64,000 nucleotides of DNA from Marinirhabdus gelatinilytica (GCF_003353425.1 NZ_QRAO01000001.1:1116001-1180000); one strand, 5' to 3'; positions 17,548-26,128 are shown, counted from the stretch's first letter. Notes: generated by a model from the sequence alone, not told the origin. Translations and numbers: made by a program.

Positions 17548-17572
17548 TTTTAATCTTCATTTAAACTTTCAA

Positions 17573-17674
17573 CTAAAAAATAGGCGCAGGTACTAACCAG
17601 CTGAGGATTGCCATAGTGGCTAAACCAATTAGTACTGCGACTATGTAGAACGTACGGTTGCTCATCGACTTCAT
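17573..17674 (-). CDS. Small single-span membrane protein (33 residues)
   Basis: An ATG at 17674 opens a 33-residue frame, MKSMSNRTFYIVAVLIGLAT followed by more hydrophobic residues and a PAPIF end. It has a positively charged start and one membrane helix (about 9-28), a typical small bitopic inner-membrane protein. It begins 2 bases after the UspA stop and ends 25 bases before the next gene, so it fits the operon spacing well. Function unknown. Confidence 0.5.
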   Translation of the reverse strand: MKSMSNRTFYIVAVLIGLATMAILSWLVPAPIF

Positions 17675-17676
17675 AA

Positions 17677-18519
17677 TTATCTATGTAAAGCGATTACGGG
17701 TGTGCTTGGCAATGGACCCAGATTAGTTATTCGTGAATGACTAATACCTAACTTTCTCCAAAAATCTGGCTTCCTATCTATAAGGCACATAATGTAATCT
17801 GAATGATATCTTGCAAAGTCTTTAAGCGCCGGCGCATTTTTTATATACTCTACTTCAATCTTTTCCCCTGAGAGCATTTCAAGATGATAGCGCACTTTGC
17901 ACTGATTGGATTTTTGTTTTTCAGTTAATTCCTCTTTTCCAGACAGAGTTACGATTTTTATGCTCCCTTTCGCAATTTGTACCAATTCATACCAATTTTC
18001 AAGTTCGCTTATAGGAAGGTCTATATCAAATCTTGAAACCAGTACAAATTTGGGTTTTTTATACATTTCCGCTGAAGAAGGGATAATCATTACTGGGCAT
18101 TCCCGAATATGCTCTATGATGCGTTTGGTATTTCGGCTATATCGTATTGAATCTTCCCCTTTTTGGTCTTTTCCTGGGAGCACTACCAAATCAATTTTAA
18201 TGTCTTTAATAGCTTTTTTCATACCCTCGATAAGGTTTGAATATTCAGAAATTGCGCTAAAACGATGTTTACTATCTCGGTTATTAAAGGCATATTTTTG
18301 AATTAATTTACCAAGATTATCTTCAGAATTGTGTTTAGGTTCGTCATACCAATCATCATCTGCCTGAAGTAGATCTATGGTATTAAGACCTGATAGATCA
18401 TAGGTGTACGTATTCAGAAAATAAAATTCGCATTGCTCACGCTTAAAAAAATTGATAGCATAATCAATTGCATCGTAGCTATTGAATTTAAAGTCGATAG
18501 GAATTAATATTTTTTTCAT
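17677..18519 (-). CDS. uspA: Universal stress protein, two-domain (UspA family)
   Basis: A 280-residue protein with an N-terminal Usp domain (MKKILIPIDFKFNSYDAIDYAI ... IDLVVLPGKDQKGEDSIRYS ... CPVMIIPS, residues about 1-150) and a degenerate second Usp-like half. The ATP-binding G-x2-G-x9-G(S/T) motif is poorly preserved, so it may not bind ATP. Usp proteins help cells survive starvation and oxidative stress. It is embedded between two helical paralogues and the acnA end of the operon. A second, unrelated-length Usp gene is at 35443-36261. Confidence 0.85.
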   Translation of the reverse strand: MKKILIPIDFKFNSYDAIDYAINFFKREQCEFYFLNTYTYDLSGLNTIDLLQADDDWYDEPKHNSEDNLGKLIQKYAFNNRDSKHRFSAISEYSNLIEGMKKAIKDIKIDLVVLPGKDQKGEDSIRYSRNTKRIIEHIRECPVMIIPSSAEMYKKPKFVLVSRFDIDLPISELENWYELVQIAKGSIKIVTLSGKEELTEKQKSNQCKVRYHLEMLSGEKIEVEYIKNAPALKDFARYHSDYIMCLIDRKPDFWRKLGISHSRITNLGPLPSTPVIALHR

Positions 18520-18531
18520 CTTTTCTAAATT

Positions 18532-18921
18532 TTATCTGCGTTGATATTTGGATAACTTATGGTATATCCCTTTTTTAAATTGTGTGAACTCTTGAATGAA
18601 TGCTATGTGTGTATCACGTTTCTTTTCGTGTTCTTTAGCGCGGCTTACGTTATATTCTCTTTTTCCGTATTCATACTCGGTATTGAGTTCCTGTTCGTAT
18701 TTGCAAAGCATTGCCAACAACAATGTGTTTTTCCTGCGTAATGCTTGTAGAGTTACTTCTACATCGTACTCTTTTATTAACTGTTGTTCAATAATTTTTA
18801 AATAATCAATTTCAGTGTTAATGGCTGTAATTGCATCCATCCAATGGCTCAATGCTATAAGGTCTTTTTTTATACAGAGCCTTCGGTGCGCGTCAATCTT
18901 AAATGGGAGTTCGATTTCCAA
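18532..18921 (-). CDS. Helical hypothetical protein, paralogue of the next gene
   Basis: A 129-residue, charged, all-helical protein (DLIALSHWMDAITAINTEID ... LLLAMLCKYEQELNTEYEYG ... AFIQEFTQFKKGIYHKL). It has no export signal. It shares layout with the 140-residue protein encoded 12 bases upstream: a W-x-(6-8)-I-x(2)-E start, a central LL.AL/M.KY segment, a YGKREY/ITEHESY stretch and an FK.....K end. The two probably arose by duplication and may form a heterodimer. It resembles Bacteroidetes hypothetical proteins found near Usp genes; no function is known to me. Confidence 0.65.
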   Translation of the reverse strand: MEIELPFKIDAHRRLCIKKDLIALSHWMDAITAINTEIDYLKIIEQQLIKEYDVEVTLQALRRKNTLLLAMLCKYEQELNTEYEYGKREYNVSRAKEHEKKRDTHIAFIQEFTQFKKGIYHKLSKYQRR

Positions 18922-18933
18922 AATAGTGTGCGC

Positions 18934-19356
18934 TTACGATATTCCATTCAACAGCGTGAATTTACCCTGTACTTTACTAAAAAACTCATCTTTTAATCTT
19001 CTATACTTGTCAAGATGGTACAGATAACTTCTCCTGTAGCTTTCGTGTTCTGTAATGTAGGCCATATCACATTGAGTATCCTCGCACTCTATGATTTCGC
19101 TTCTCGTATTCATATATTTTTGAAGCGCTCTTAATAGCGTGTCATTTTCAGTTTCTTTTTTCTGAAATTTTTGAACAACGCTTTCATCTTCCAGACGTTG
19201 ATCCAAATCCTCGCTACAAAGCCCAATTAAATTGTTGAGTTCTTTCTTGATGTATTTAAGATGATTGATCCAGTTGTCAAGCTCAATAGTGTTTATTTTA
19301 TGTGTTACGTCCACATCGTTATCGTGATTATATATTTCTGTTTGTAAGGTTTCCAT
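18934..19356 (-). CDS. Helical hypothetical protein, paralogue of the preceding gene
   Basis: A 140-residue helical protein (ELDNWINHLKYIKKELNNLI ... ENDTLLRALQKYMNTRSEII ... HESYRRSYLYHLDKYRRLKD). It contains three cysteines (C48 region, then ECEDTQC), absent from its paralogue, so it might sense redox or bind metal. It lies in the gdhA-acnA run with gaps of 10-12 bases to both neighbours. Family unknown. Confidence 0.65.
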   Translation of the reverse strand: METLQTEIYNHDNDVDVTHKINTIELDNWINHLKYIKKELNNLIGLCSEDLDQRLEDESVVQKFQKKETENDTLLRALQKYMNTRSEIIECEDTQCDMAYITEHESYRRSYLYHLDKYRRLKDEFFSKVQGKFTLLNGIS

Positions 19357-19367
19357 TGCTTTATTTT

Positions 19368-19787
19368 TTAAATAGGTACTTCAATTTTTTTTTGAGTTGT
19401 GTCCTGTGTTACTGTCACAATCTTTATTTTTTGGGTTCCCGAAGGAAAATCCCATTCAATCGTATCCCCTTCAGAATAACCAAACAGCGCTGATCCCATA
19501 GGTGTAAGGATTGATATTTTATCCTTTTTAGCATCTTTTTCTGAAGGAATAACCAGTTGAAGGGTTTTCTCCCACCCATTTGCAGAATACACCATAATCT
19601 TACTGTTGAAACGAATTACATCTTCTGGCATATCGGTCTCATCCACGATTTGTGCATCTTTAAGTTCATTGCTCAACCGTTGGAGCGATTTTTGAGTTTC
19701 AAAATTCTCGGCATATCCCGAAATATTTAGGATACGTTTTAAGTACACATACTCCTTTTTTTCTAATATTATGCTTCCGTATTTCAT
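19368..19787 (-). CDS. GreA/GreB-family C-terminal domain protein (Rnk-like)
   Basis: A 139-residue protein whose second half (about 50-130) is the GreA/GreB C-terminal FKBP-like domain: VIRFNSKIMVYSANGWEKTL, then LVIPSEKDAKKDKISILTPMGSALFGYSEGDTIEWDFP. The N-terminal part is helical but too short for the full Gre coiled coil, as in Rnk and other Gre-like regulators that bind RNA polymerase. It probably modulates transcription under stress. It lies 25 bases after gdhA. Confidence 0.8.
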   Translation of the reverse strand: MKYGSIILEKKEYVYLKRILNISGYAENFETQKSLQRLSNELKDAQIVDETDMPEDVIRFNSKIMVYSANGWEKTLQLVIPSEKDAKKDKISILTPMGSALFGYSEGDTIEWDFPSGTQKIKIVTVTQDTTQKKIEVPI

Positions 19788-19812
19788 TTTTGGTATTTTT
19801 TAATGTTATTAA

Positions 19813-21120
19813 TTAAGGAAATATTCCCCGTTGGATATAGGCCTTTTCGATACGTCTAATTGCGATGCAATAGGCTGCTGTTCTCAAATCCATTCCTTCT
19901 TTCTCAGCATAATCAAAAACCTTATTAAAGGATTCACGCATCTTTTTATCGAGTTTTGCCATTACTTCATCTAATTGCCATAGCTCGCCGTTTCGGTTCT
20001 GTAACCATTCAAAATAACTACCTACGACACCTCCCGAATTACATAAGATATCTGGAATAATAGTTACACCCTTTTCCAGCAGTACCTTCTCACCTTCCAC
20101 ATTGGTTGGGCCATTGGCACCTTCAGCAATAAGTCTTGCTTTGATGTTAGCGGCATTTTCTTTTGTAATCTGGTTTCCAAGTGCGGCCGGGATACAGATA
20201 TCACATTCAGTAGTAAAAAACTTTTCATTATCAAGATCAAAAGCTCCAGGAAATCCTGAGATGCTTCCATTGTTTACTTTACTATAATTGAAAAGGTCTT
20301 CTACCTGGATGCCATTGGTGCTTCTAATACTTCCAAAAGCATCTTGTACGGCCACCAGCTTTGCACCTTCTTTTTCCAAGAAATGAGATGCCCAGTAGCC
20401 TACATTGCCAAATCCTTGAACAATGAATTTCTTTCCTTTTAATGTTTCTTTGTTTTTTTCTGCCCAAAATTTGATATTCAAAAACACGCCATATCCAGTA
20501 GCCCGGTCACGTCCTTCTAATCCGCCACTACCATCTGGTTTACCAGTAACTACGTGTTGATTTGCCGTACGTTCTGCTGGTGGACGAGTGCTCATATACG
20601 TATCTGCAATCCAAGCCATTGTCTGGCTATTTGTGTTTACATCTGGAGCTGGAATATCGTGTTCTGGTCCTATGTTATCTGCCAAGGCAAAAGTGAACCT
20701 ACGAGTAATACGTTCTAACTCAGCTTGTGAATATTTAGAAGGATCTAACTGGATGCCTCCTTTACCACCACCATACGGTAAACCAGCCAGTGAGGTTTTC
20801 CAGGTCATCCACATAGCTAAGGCTCTTGCGGCATCTATTTCTACCGTAGGGTGGTAGCGCAATCCACCTTTATAAGGGCCCAAGGCGTTATTGTGCTGTA
20901 CTCTATATCCAGTAAAGATTTCTACCTCACCACTATCCATTTTCACAGGAAAATGTACGATGATTTCATTATTAGTAATACTTAAAATCTTTCGGATGTT
21001 TGGATGAAGGTTAATATGGTTTGCAGCACTATTAAATTGCTCCATCACATTATCCATCATTCCCTTTACAGGCGTTTTTTTCTTTTTAGTATTATTTACT
21101 TCTGCTGTGATTGTTGTCAT
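19813..21120 (-). CDS. gdhA: Glutamate dehydrogenase
   Basis: A 435-residue Glu/Leu/Phe/Val dehydrogenase, hexameric type, converting glutamate to 2-oxoglutarate and ammonium. The substrate lysine is in NALGPYKGGLRYH, the catalytic lysine in PYGGGKGGIQ, and the catalytic aspartate in IPAPDVNT. The NAD(P) fold motif GFGNVG follows at about 235. An N-terminal extension of some 20 residues (TTITAEVNNTKKKKTPVKG) precedes the enzyme. Its product feeds the TCA cycle next to aconitase in the same operon, and the ammonium link is echoed by the glutamate-synthase-like gene at 43422. Confidence 0.95.
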   Translation of the reverse strand: MTTITAEVNNTKKKKTPVKGMMDNVMEQFNSAANHINLHPNIRKILSITNNEIIVHFPVKMDSGEVEIFTGYRVQHNNALGPYKGGLRYHPTVEIDAARALAMWMTWKTSLAGLPYGGGKGGIQLDPSKYSQAELERITRRFTFALADNIGPEHDIPAPDVNTNSQTMAWIADTYMSTRPPAERTANQHVVTGKPDGSGGLEGRDRATGYGVFLNIKFWAEKNKETLKGKKFIVQGFGNVGYWASHFLEKEGAKLVAVQDAFGSIRSTNGIQVEDLFNYSKVNNGSISGFPGAFDLDNEKFFTTECDICIPAALGNQITKENAANIKARLIAEGANGPTNVEGEKVLLEKGVTIIPDILCNSGGVVGSYFEWLQNRNGELWQLDEVMAKLDKKMRESFNKVFDYAEKEGMDLRTAAYCIAIRRIEKAYIQRGIFP

Positions 21121-21161
21121 AAGTATAAACCGTTTTAAGCGGATTTTTTTATTTTTCGTGT

Positions 21162-21284
21162 TTATTTAAAGAGTCGATTGGTGATACTTCTTTCATTATA
21201 CTTTTTGATGATGTATCTTCTTCTTCGTTTGAGAATTTCTTCTCTTTTTTGACTATTATTATCTATTTGGGATTGTGTGTTCAT
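21162..21284 (-). CDS. Possible 40-residue basic small protein
   Basis: An ATG at 21284 opens a 40-residue frame with 12 Arg/Lys residues, including a run of four arginines (LKRRRRYIIKKYNERS). It sits between gdhA and the next small frame, in operon orientation. The basic helix could bind nucleic acid. No family is recognised. Confidence 0.35.
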   Translation of the reverse strand: MNTQSQIDNNSQKREEILKRRRRYIIKKYNERSITNRLFK

Positions 21285-21294
21285 AGCATTAATG

Positions 21295-21441
21295 TTAAAA
21301 AGGATTATTAATTAAGCCTCTGTTTCGCAGATTTCGTCTGTTTGCAAATCTGTAAGGGCTATCTTGTATGGTGCTGAATTGTAATTTGTTCCTCAGCTCT
21401 TTTTTTCCGACTAAATTTGTGACTAACTTGTTAAGAATCAT
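21295..21441 (-). CDS. Possible 48-residue basic small protein
   Basis: An ATG at 21441, 18 bases after the Cys-rich gene's stop, opens a 48-residue frame rich in Arg, Asn and Leu (MILNKLVTNLVGKKELRNKL ...). It ends 10 bases before the next small frame. The collinear spacing argues mildly for a real gene. Composition is not distinctive and no family is recognised. Confidence 0.3.
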   Translation of the reverse strand: MILNKLVTNLVGKKELRNKLQFSTIQDSPYRFANRRNLRNRGLINNPF

Positions 21442-21459
21442 TTTATTTTTGTTTTAAGG

Positions 21460-21639
21460 TTATGCCATTACCATTTCTGGTTTTTCTTTATTTATATTGT
21501 TTACGAGGTGTTGGTTTTTTGCTTCTGTAGCTCCTTCCTCGTACTCACTACAAGACCATACCTGGCTCTTGTCGTGAGTAATCACACAGCTATCTCTATG
21601 GATGCAGGTGGGACAAATATTGAATGTGTTTGGTTTCAT
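21460..21639 (-). CDS. Small Cys-rich protein heading the gdhA-acnA run
   Basis: A 59-residue protein from the ATG at 21639. Its pattern is C-x2-C-x5-C-x11-C, seen as NICPTCIHRDSCVIT then VWSCSEYEE (C9, C12, C18, C30). That is a zinc-ribbon or iron-sulfur-type small protein. I recognise similar short proteins (cysteine pairs plus WSCSEY/F) in flavobacterial stress loci; their function is not established. It begins about 19 bases after the predicted sigma-54 transcription start, so it is the first gene of the long stress operon. Confidence 0.7.
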   Translation of the reverse strand: MKPNTFNICPTCIHRDSCVITHDKSQVWSCSEYEEGATEAKNQHLVNNINKEKPEMVMA

Positions 21640-21668
21640 AGTACATTGTTATTATTTTCTATACATAA

Positions 21669-21684
21669 GGCAATCTATATGCCA
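21669..21684 (-). promoter_or_regulatory. Sigma-54-type promoter for the gdhA-acnA operon
   Basis: On the minus strand the sequence reads TGGCATATAGATTGCC. It has the -24 GG and -12 GC with the required 10 bases between them, and TGGCA and TTGC both match the consensus. Transcription would start at about 21658, leaving a leader of some 19 bases before the Cys-rich gene. The NtrC-type activator that such a promoter requires is encoded 1 kb away. Confidence 0.6.
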
Positions 21685-21773
21685 TTGGGCGTGCCAAAAA
21701 ATGCTTTAAGCGAAGAAACCCTTGCTGTATAAGGCTTCTTAGTGTTTCTTTGGAAGTACTTATGAATTGAGTG

Positions 21774-21792
21774 CTGGGGTATAACTACCCAG
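21774..21792. promoter_or_regulatory. Palindrome, candidate enhancer for the sigma-54 promoter
   Basis: GGGTATAACTACCC (21777-21790) is a GGGTA/TACCC inverted repeat with 4 bases between arms; overlapping it, CTGGG (21774-21778) pairs with CCCAG (21788-21792). It lies about 95-110 bases upstream of the -24 element, the normal distance for an NtrC-type activator site. A near-identical palindrome lies upstream of the dps site. Confidence 0.5.
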
Positions 21793-21988
21793 TTGGGAGA
21801 AATTGAACCATCATTAGATTGTTGTCAATAATGTAAATAATACCAGAAGTAAGTAGAATATGATAAAGTTGATTTTCACGTTATACGTCAATTTTATTTA
21901 ACTTGGCATTTGAAACAAGCAATTAGCATTAAAAAAAATCTGCTGTAATAGATTTTAATTGGTCCTGATTGAATAATTCAGATCAAAT

Positions 21989-22600
21989 ATGCACGAACTT
22001 ACCGCCGCTTTTATATTTTTATTTGCTGTTATTGATCCAATTGGTTCAGTGCCTGTATTTATTGCTGTGACAAAAGATTATAATGAACGTGAAAAAAGAA
22101 AAATTGCTTTTAAGGCAGTTCTTTTCTCAGCTCTAATACTTATATTCTTTATTATTGGAGGAGAATTAATTCTTGATGCAATTGATATTTCTCTTTCTTC
22201 ATTTCAAATAGCGGGAGGGATTGTACTTTTTCTTTTTGCTTTAACTATGATATTTGGAGAAAGTAAACCAGAAACAGAAATAAAAAAGATTAAGAACACC
22301 ACTGAAACAGCTATTTTTCCAATTGCGATGCCTTCAATAGCAGGTCCAGGAGCGATGCTTGCGGTAGTGTTATTAACAAAAAATGCTGAGTACAGTATTT
22401 GGGAGCAAGTTCAATCAAGTTTAGTATTAATAGTTGTTTTGATAATAGTATTGATTTTCTTACTGCTTGCAACAAAAGTCCAGAGAATAATTGGCGATGC
22501 TGGTGCTAGTATTATTAGTAGGGTAATGGGATTAATTTTATCTGCTGTTGCGGTTGCAAATGTTATTGAGGGTATTAAGGAATCTTTTAATTTTCTATAA
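21989..22600 (+). CDS. MarC family (UPF0056) inner-membrane protein
   Basis: A 203-residue protein with six predicted membrane helices. MarC-family signatures are FLFAVIDPIGSVPVFIAVT near the N-terminus and FPIAMPSIAGPGAMLAVVLL in the middle. The family's substrate is unsettled; the original multiple-antibiotic-resistance link of MarC was not confirmed. It is transcribed divergently from the gdhA-acnA operon and convergently with the response regulator, sharing the control region with the sigma-54 site. Confidence 0.85.
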   Translation: MHELTAAFIFLFAVIDPIGSVPVFIAVTKDYNEREKRKIAFKAVLFSALILIFFIIGGELILDAIDISLSSFQIAGGIVLFLFALTMIFGESKPETEIKKIKNTTETAIFPIAMPSIAGPGAMLAVVLLTKNAEYSIWEQVQSSLVLIVVLIIVLIFLLLATKVQRIIGDAGASIISRVMGLILSAVAVANVIEGIKESFNFL

Positions 22601-22694
22601 TAATTTTATCAATAGTAATATGTGCCCTGACTCTACTCGAAATAATTACTTAGAGATATTTAAAAGATCAGTAGCTTAATTTATGGTCATTCAC

Positions 22695-24032
22695 TTAATC
22701 TGACAGTTTTTGTCGAATTGTCTTTCTATCAATCCCTAAAATCTCAGCAGCTTTGGTCTTGTTGTTATTAGTAGCATTCAAAACTTTTTGAATATATCTT
22801 TTCTCAATCTCTTTAAGCGGAAGTAGTTCGCCTTTGGGAAAATCTATGTTGTATTTTAATGAATCGGGGAGGTCTTCTACATCAATGTGTCTATCGCACA
22901 TTATGACGGCTCGCTGTATTACGTTTTCAAGTTCACGGATATTTCCGGGCCAATCATATCTTTGTAATATTTCCGAAGCCTCTGAACTTATTTTAATAAA
23001 ACGGTCTTTGTATTCTACACCGTATTTAAAGAGAAATTTATCCACGAGAAGGGGAATGTCTTCCTTACGTTCTCGCAAAGGTGCTACCTCAATTTCCACC
23101 ACCGTAAGACGGTAATATAGATCTTCTCTAAAGGTTTCTTTTTTAATCATTTCCTTTAGGTCGCTATTGGTAGCTGCAATAATACGAACATCAATTTTAT
23201 CTGCCTTTTGTGCACCAACTTTTACCACTTCTTTTTCCTGAAGCACACGCAACAATCTGGATTGAACCGCTGTAGAAGCATTGCCTATTTCATCGAGAAA
23301 AATAGTTCCGCTATTTGCAGCCTGAAAGAATCCATCGCGATTTTTTTCAGCTCCTGTAAACGCACCTTTAGTGTAGCCAAAAAGTTCTGATTCTAATAAA
23401 TTTTCTGGAATGCCACCACAGTTTACTGCTATAAATGGTGCTCGCGAAAACTTCCCTTGATAATGGATAGCACGTGCTACAAGTTCTTTTCCCGTACCGC
23501 TTTCGCCTTTTATGAAAATAGTAGCTTTGTTATCTTTTACACGTTCAATGATCTGTATAACCTCATTTATTTTTTCTGAATTACCGATGATATCACCGTA
23601 TGCATCACCCTTTTTTTGATCCATTGCTTTTGTTGAAACCGGCTTTTTAGAACTGATGTCCGTGCTTCCTAAAGATTTCTCTATAGCATTACTAAGTTCT
23701 TCTTTGGTAAAAGGTTTGGTTAAATAATCGACCACACCAGATTTTATAGCGGCCAGCGAATCCTGCACTGAAGGATAACCGGTGATAACGAGTTTGGGTA
23801 GGGCAGGATAGTGTTCTGATACAAATTTGATAAGCTCTGTACCATCTATCTCAGGCATTTTTAAGTCGGTAATAAGCAAGTCTATCTTTGTATCCCGAAG
23901 TATTTGAACAGCTTCCTTTACTGAAACAGCTTTATAAGAGTGAAAATTCCACGATTGTAAATGACGTTGTAATAACTCCAGAATATGGATATCATCATCT
24001 ACTATGAGTATGTTCTCTTTTTTAAACTGCAT
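22695..24032 (-). CDS. NtrC-type sigma-54-dependent response regulator
   Basis: A 445-residue activator with three domains. The receiver (about 5-120) has the acidic DDD at 12-14, phospho-acceptor D56 in LLITDLKMPEID and K107-region KPF. The AAA+ domain (about 155-380) has Walker A GESGTGKELVARAIH and the sigma-54 contact loop GAFTGA, plus the conserved ATN and PLRERKEDIPLL segments. A Fis-type helix-turn-helix ends the protein (NNKTKAAEILGIDRKTIRQKL). It is co-transcribed with its kinase (15 bases apart). GAFTGA implies that it opens sigma-54 promoters, and two candidates exist in this island. Confidence 0.93.
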   Translation of the reverse strand: MQFKKENILIVDDDIHILELLQRHLQSWNFHSYKAVSVKEAVQILRDTKIDLLITDLKMPEIDGTELIKFVSEHYPALPKLVITGYPSVQDSLAAIKSGVVDYLTKPFTKEELSNAIEKSLGSTDISSKKPVSTKAMDQKKGDAYGDIIGNSEKINEVIQIIERVKDNKATIFIKGESGTGKELVARAIHYQGKFSRAPFIAVNCGGIPENLLESELFGYTKGAFTGAEKNRDGFFQAANSGTIFLDEIGNASTAVQSRLLRVLQEKEVVKVGAQKADKIDVRIIAATNSDLKEMIKKETFREDLYYRLTVVEIEVAPLRERKEDIPLLVDKFLFKYGVEYKDRFIKISSEASEILQRYDWPGNIRELENVIQRAVIMCDRHIDVEDLPDSLKYNIDFPKGELLPLKEIEKRYIQKVLNATNNNKTKAAEILGIDRKTIRQKLSD

Positions 24033-24047
24033 TCAATTATAAAAGTA

Positions 24048-25127
24048 TTAAGTTTTTGGAAGTTTAACGGTAAACGTTGCGCCTTTTTTTGCATTATTCT
24101 CTACGTTTATAGTTCCTTTATGGCTTGCTACTATACCGTGCACCACACTCAATCCAAGACCAGATCCGTCGCCTGTAGGTTTCGTTGTAAAGAATGGCTG
24201 GAACACTTTTTCAAGAGCATCATTTGACAGTCCCGGGCCTTCATCGATAATTTTTAAAACGATGTTTTTTTTGGATTGCGAAGCTTCAATGGTAACTAAT
24301 CCATTTTCTGGTGAGAAGTAAATAGCATTGATTATCAAGTTGAAAATAATTTGTGTTAGTTGTATTGTGTCTGCTTTTAACAATAGTTCTCCCTCTTCAA
24401 TTTTTACAACATATTTTACATTTGCTTTTTTAAATGAGGCGTCGAGTAGTGCCAATGCATTTTTTATTCTCGGCACCAAATTTACCTGTTTCATTTCCTG
24501 TGGCATCTCACAAGCAAAGAACATTAATTTCTTAACCACTTCACGGGAAAAAATCGCATTGTCAATAATCTTGTCCAGATCTGCGCTAACTGATTTGTCA
24601 GTCTTAAAATCATCTTTTAGCAATTCGGCAAACCCAAGTATGTTTGCCAAGGGTGTGTTGAGTTCGTGGGCAATTCCGGCTGTAATTTCACCAAGGATGG
24701 AAAGCCGGTCTGCACGTTCCATCTGGCGTTTGAGTGAAGTTTCATTCTGTTGAATTTCGATGCGCTCTAAGAGATTTCCAATCTTTAAAGCGACACTATC
24801 CAATAATTGCTGCTCTTCTTTTAAAAATGAACTTTTATCATCTTGTAAGGAAGCGATAATAGCCCCATCAGATACGTTAAATATCTGAATTTTAGAACTA
24901 AGATGAAGCAACTCGTTCACCGCTCCAGTATTAAATGAAGCTATAGAAGCTGTAATGGAAATCTCGGTTTGTTCTGGAAATTGAAAACCTTTTTTCAAAC
25001 TTAGTGCAATGGCTTTGAAAGTTTCCTGCATTTGACCAACATCTGCATTTACTATAATAGACGAGATTTCATAGAGGCAGGTAAGCTCTTTAATGCGTTC
25101 TTTTAATGTTGCTTCAGTTGTTGTCAA
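24048..25127 (-). CDS. Cytoplasmic histidine kinase, partner of the NtrC-type regulator
   Basis: A 359-residue kinase without membrane segments. An N-terminal GAF-like region (about 15-125) would sense an internal signal. The dimerisation helix carries the phospho-accepting H154 in GIAHELNTPLANILG. The ATPase domain has the N box (LIINAIYFSPEN), G1 (DEGPGLSN), F (FQPFFTTKPTGDGSGLGLS) and G2 motifs. The GAF region contains one cysteine (C17) but no heme or Fe-S motif. It probably signals redox or metabolic state; the ligand is unknown. Confidence 0.9.
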   Translation of the reverse strand: MTTTEATLKERIKELTCLYEISSIIVNADVGQMQETFKAIALSLKKGFQFPEQTEISITASIASFNTGAVNELLHLSSKIQIFNVSDGAIIASLQDDKSSFLKEEQQLLDSVALKIGNLLERIEIQQNETSLKRQMERADRLSILGEITAGIAHELNTPLANILGFAELLKDDFKTDKSVSADLDKIIDNAIFSREVVKKLMFFACEMPQEMKQVNLVPRIKNALALLDASFKKANVKYVVKIEEGELLLKADTIQLTQIIFNLIINAIYFSPENGLVTIEASQSKKNIVLKIIDEGPGLSNDALEKVFQPFFTTKPTGDGSGLGLSVVHGIVASHKGTINVENNAKKGATFTVKLPKT

Positions 25128-25224
25128 TCGTTTATGAGTTTTTTAGCTTTAGTAGAGGTTTTGTTTAAAGGTACAAAGTAACCTTAGTTGGTTTTTAAGC
25201 ATAACTCAATTATTATTAGTAATA

Positions 25225-25848
25225 CTATTCATATTTGTTAATTCTATAGAAAATTATTACTAAAACAATAATGCCAATGCCTAATAAAAAATAGGTTTCA
25301 ATACTGGATTTCAACTCGTTTTCACTTAATGATTTTTGTGCATCTAATACGGTTGTCCTAATTTCTGAAACTTGAATGAGTGCTAAATTATCTAAATCAG
25401 TTTGGATTATATTGATATCTTCTTCGAGTGCGATATTAATAATATTTTCATCAATAGGTTGATTATATGAATTTTTAAAATATTCGGTTTCTTTAGATTT
25501 TAAATCGGTATAATTGTTTTTAAAATTTTCAAAACTTTGAGTTTCGTTATTAGTTAATTCAGTTTCAGAAAATAATATGATTAACGTTTCAATCTCCTTA
25601 TTTATATTTTCGCTAGCTGCCTGAGTGCCTCTTTTAAGGAATAGTTGTTCTTTTTCGTGTATCAGATTGTTCAATTTATAAATATAATTCTGCGCTAACA
25701 CACGATCGTTAAAAACCGACACAACGTCCTTATGTGCTGTTTTAAATTGACTATTATCAATACGATTTGCGCCTAAAATTAATAGTACAATAGCTATAAA
25801 TACTAAAACAATGTTGATACGATTCGCGATGATTCTTTTCTTTGACAT
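25225..25848 (-). CDS. Membrane protein with a four-helix-bundle (4HB_MCP-like) sensor domain
   Basis: A 207-residue protein with a membrane helix at about 10-27 and another at about 184-201. The periplasmic region between is helical, like the 4HB_MCP ligand-binding bundle of chemoreceptors and kinases (KTAHKDVVSVFNDRVLAQNYI ... NNETQSFENFKNNY). It carries no HAMP, kinase or signalling tail, so it is a sensor without an output domain. It lies 97 bases upstream of the kinase gene on the same strand and may feed it a signal through membrane contact. That is inferred from position only. Confidence 0.6.
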   Translation of the reverse strand: MSKKRIIANRINIVLVFIAIVLLILGANRIDNSQFKTAHKDVVSVFNDRVLAQNYIYKLNNLIHEKEQLFLKRGTQAASENINKEIETLIILFSETELTNNETQSFENFKNNYTDLKSKETEYFKNSYNQPIDENIINIALEEDINIIQTDLDNLALIQVSEIRTTVLDAQKSLSENELKSSIETYFLLGIGIIVLVIIFYRINKYE

Positions 25849-26128
25849 AAAGTTTACAATTTAATAAAATTCTTATACAGCAAAATCTTAGACTAAGGTA
25901 TGGGTTTTTAATTATTTGAATACTAGAATTCAATAATTTAAAACTAATCAATTGCCGTATCGAATATTACAAATTGAATGTCAAAAAAGGGCAAATTTGT
26001 GTGGTTGATAGTATACTCAAAAAATCCTCTATTTTAAGTTCTTATACTGAATGTACATAAATCAAAATCTCTTGATTGTCTTATAACTTTATTCGTTGAA
26101 TATTATCCCTAGACTAAAAATTTCAAAT
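25849..26128. other. AT-rich gap between the 4HB protein and a small membrane protein
   Basis: The 280 bases contain no convincing coding frame. Short imperfect repeats are visible (TTAGACTAAGG-like at about 25889; TAGACTAAAAA at about 26111), but none forms a recognisable promoter or terminator. Confidence 0.4.

Larger units (their letters stand above)
21640..21988. other. Intergenic control region between the gdhA-acnA run and marC
   Basis: This 349-base gap holds the sigma-54-like site (21669-21684), the GGGTA-N4-TACCC palindrome (21777-21790) and, on its right, an A/T-rich stretch that should contain the marC promoter. I see no protein-coding frame with convincing composition in it. Confidence 0.6.

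Noticed and set aside
21121-21160. Hairpin CCG...CGG with T-run before gdhA as a terminator
   Set aside because: The stem has only three to four paired bases, and on the coding strand it lies just before a start codon; too weak to call.
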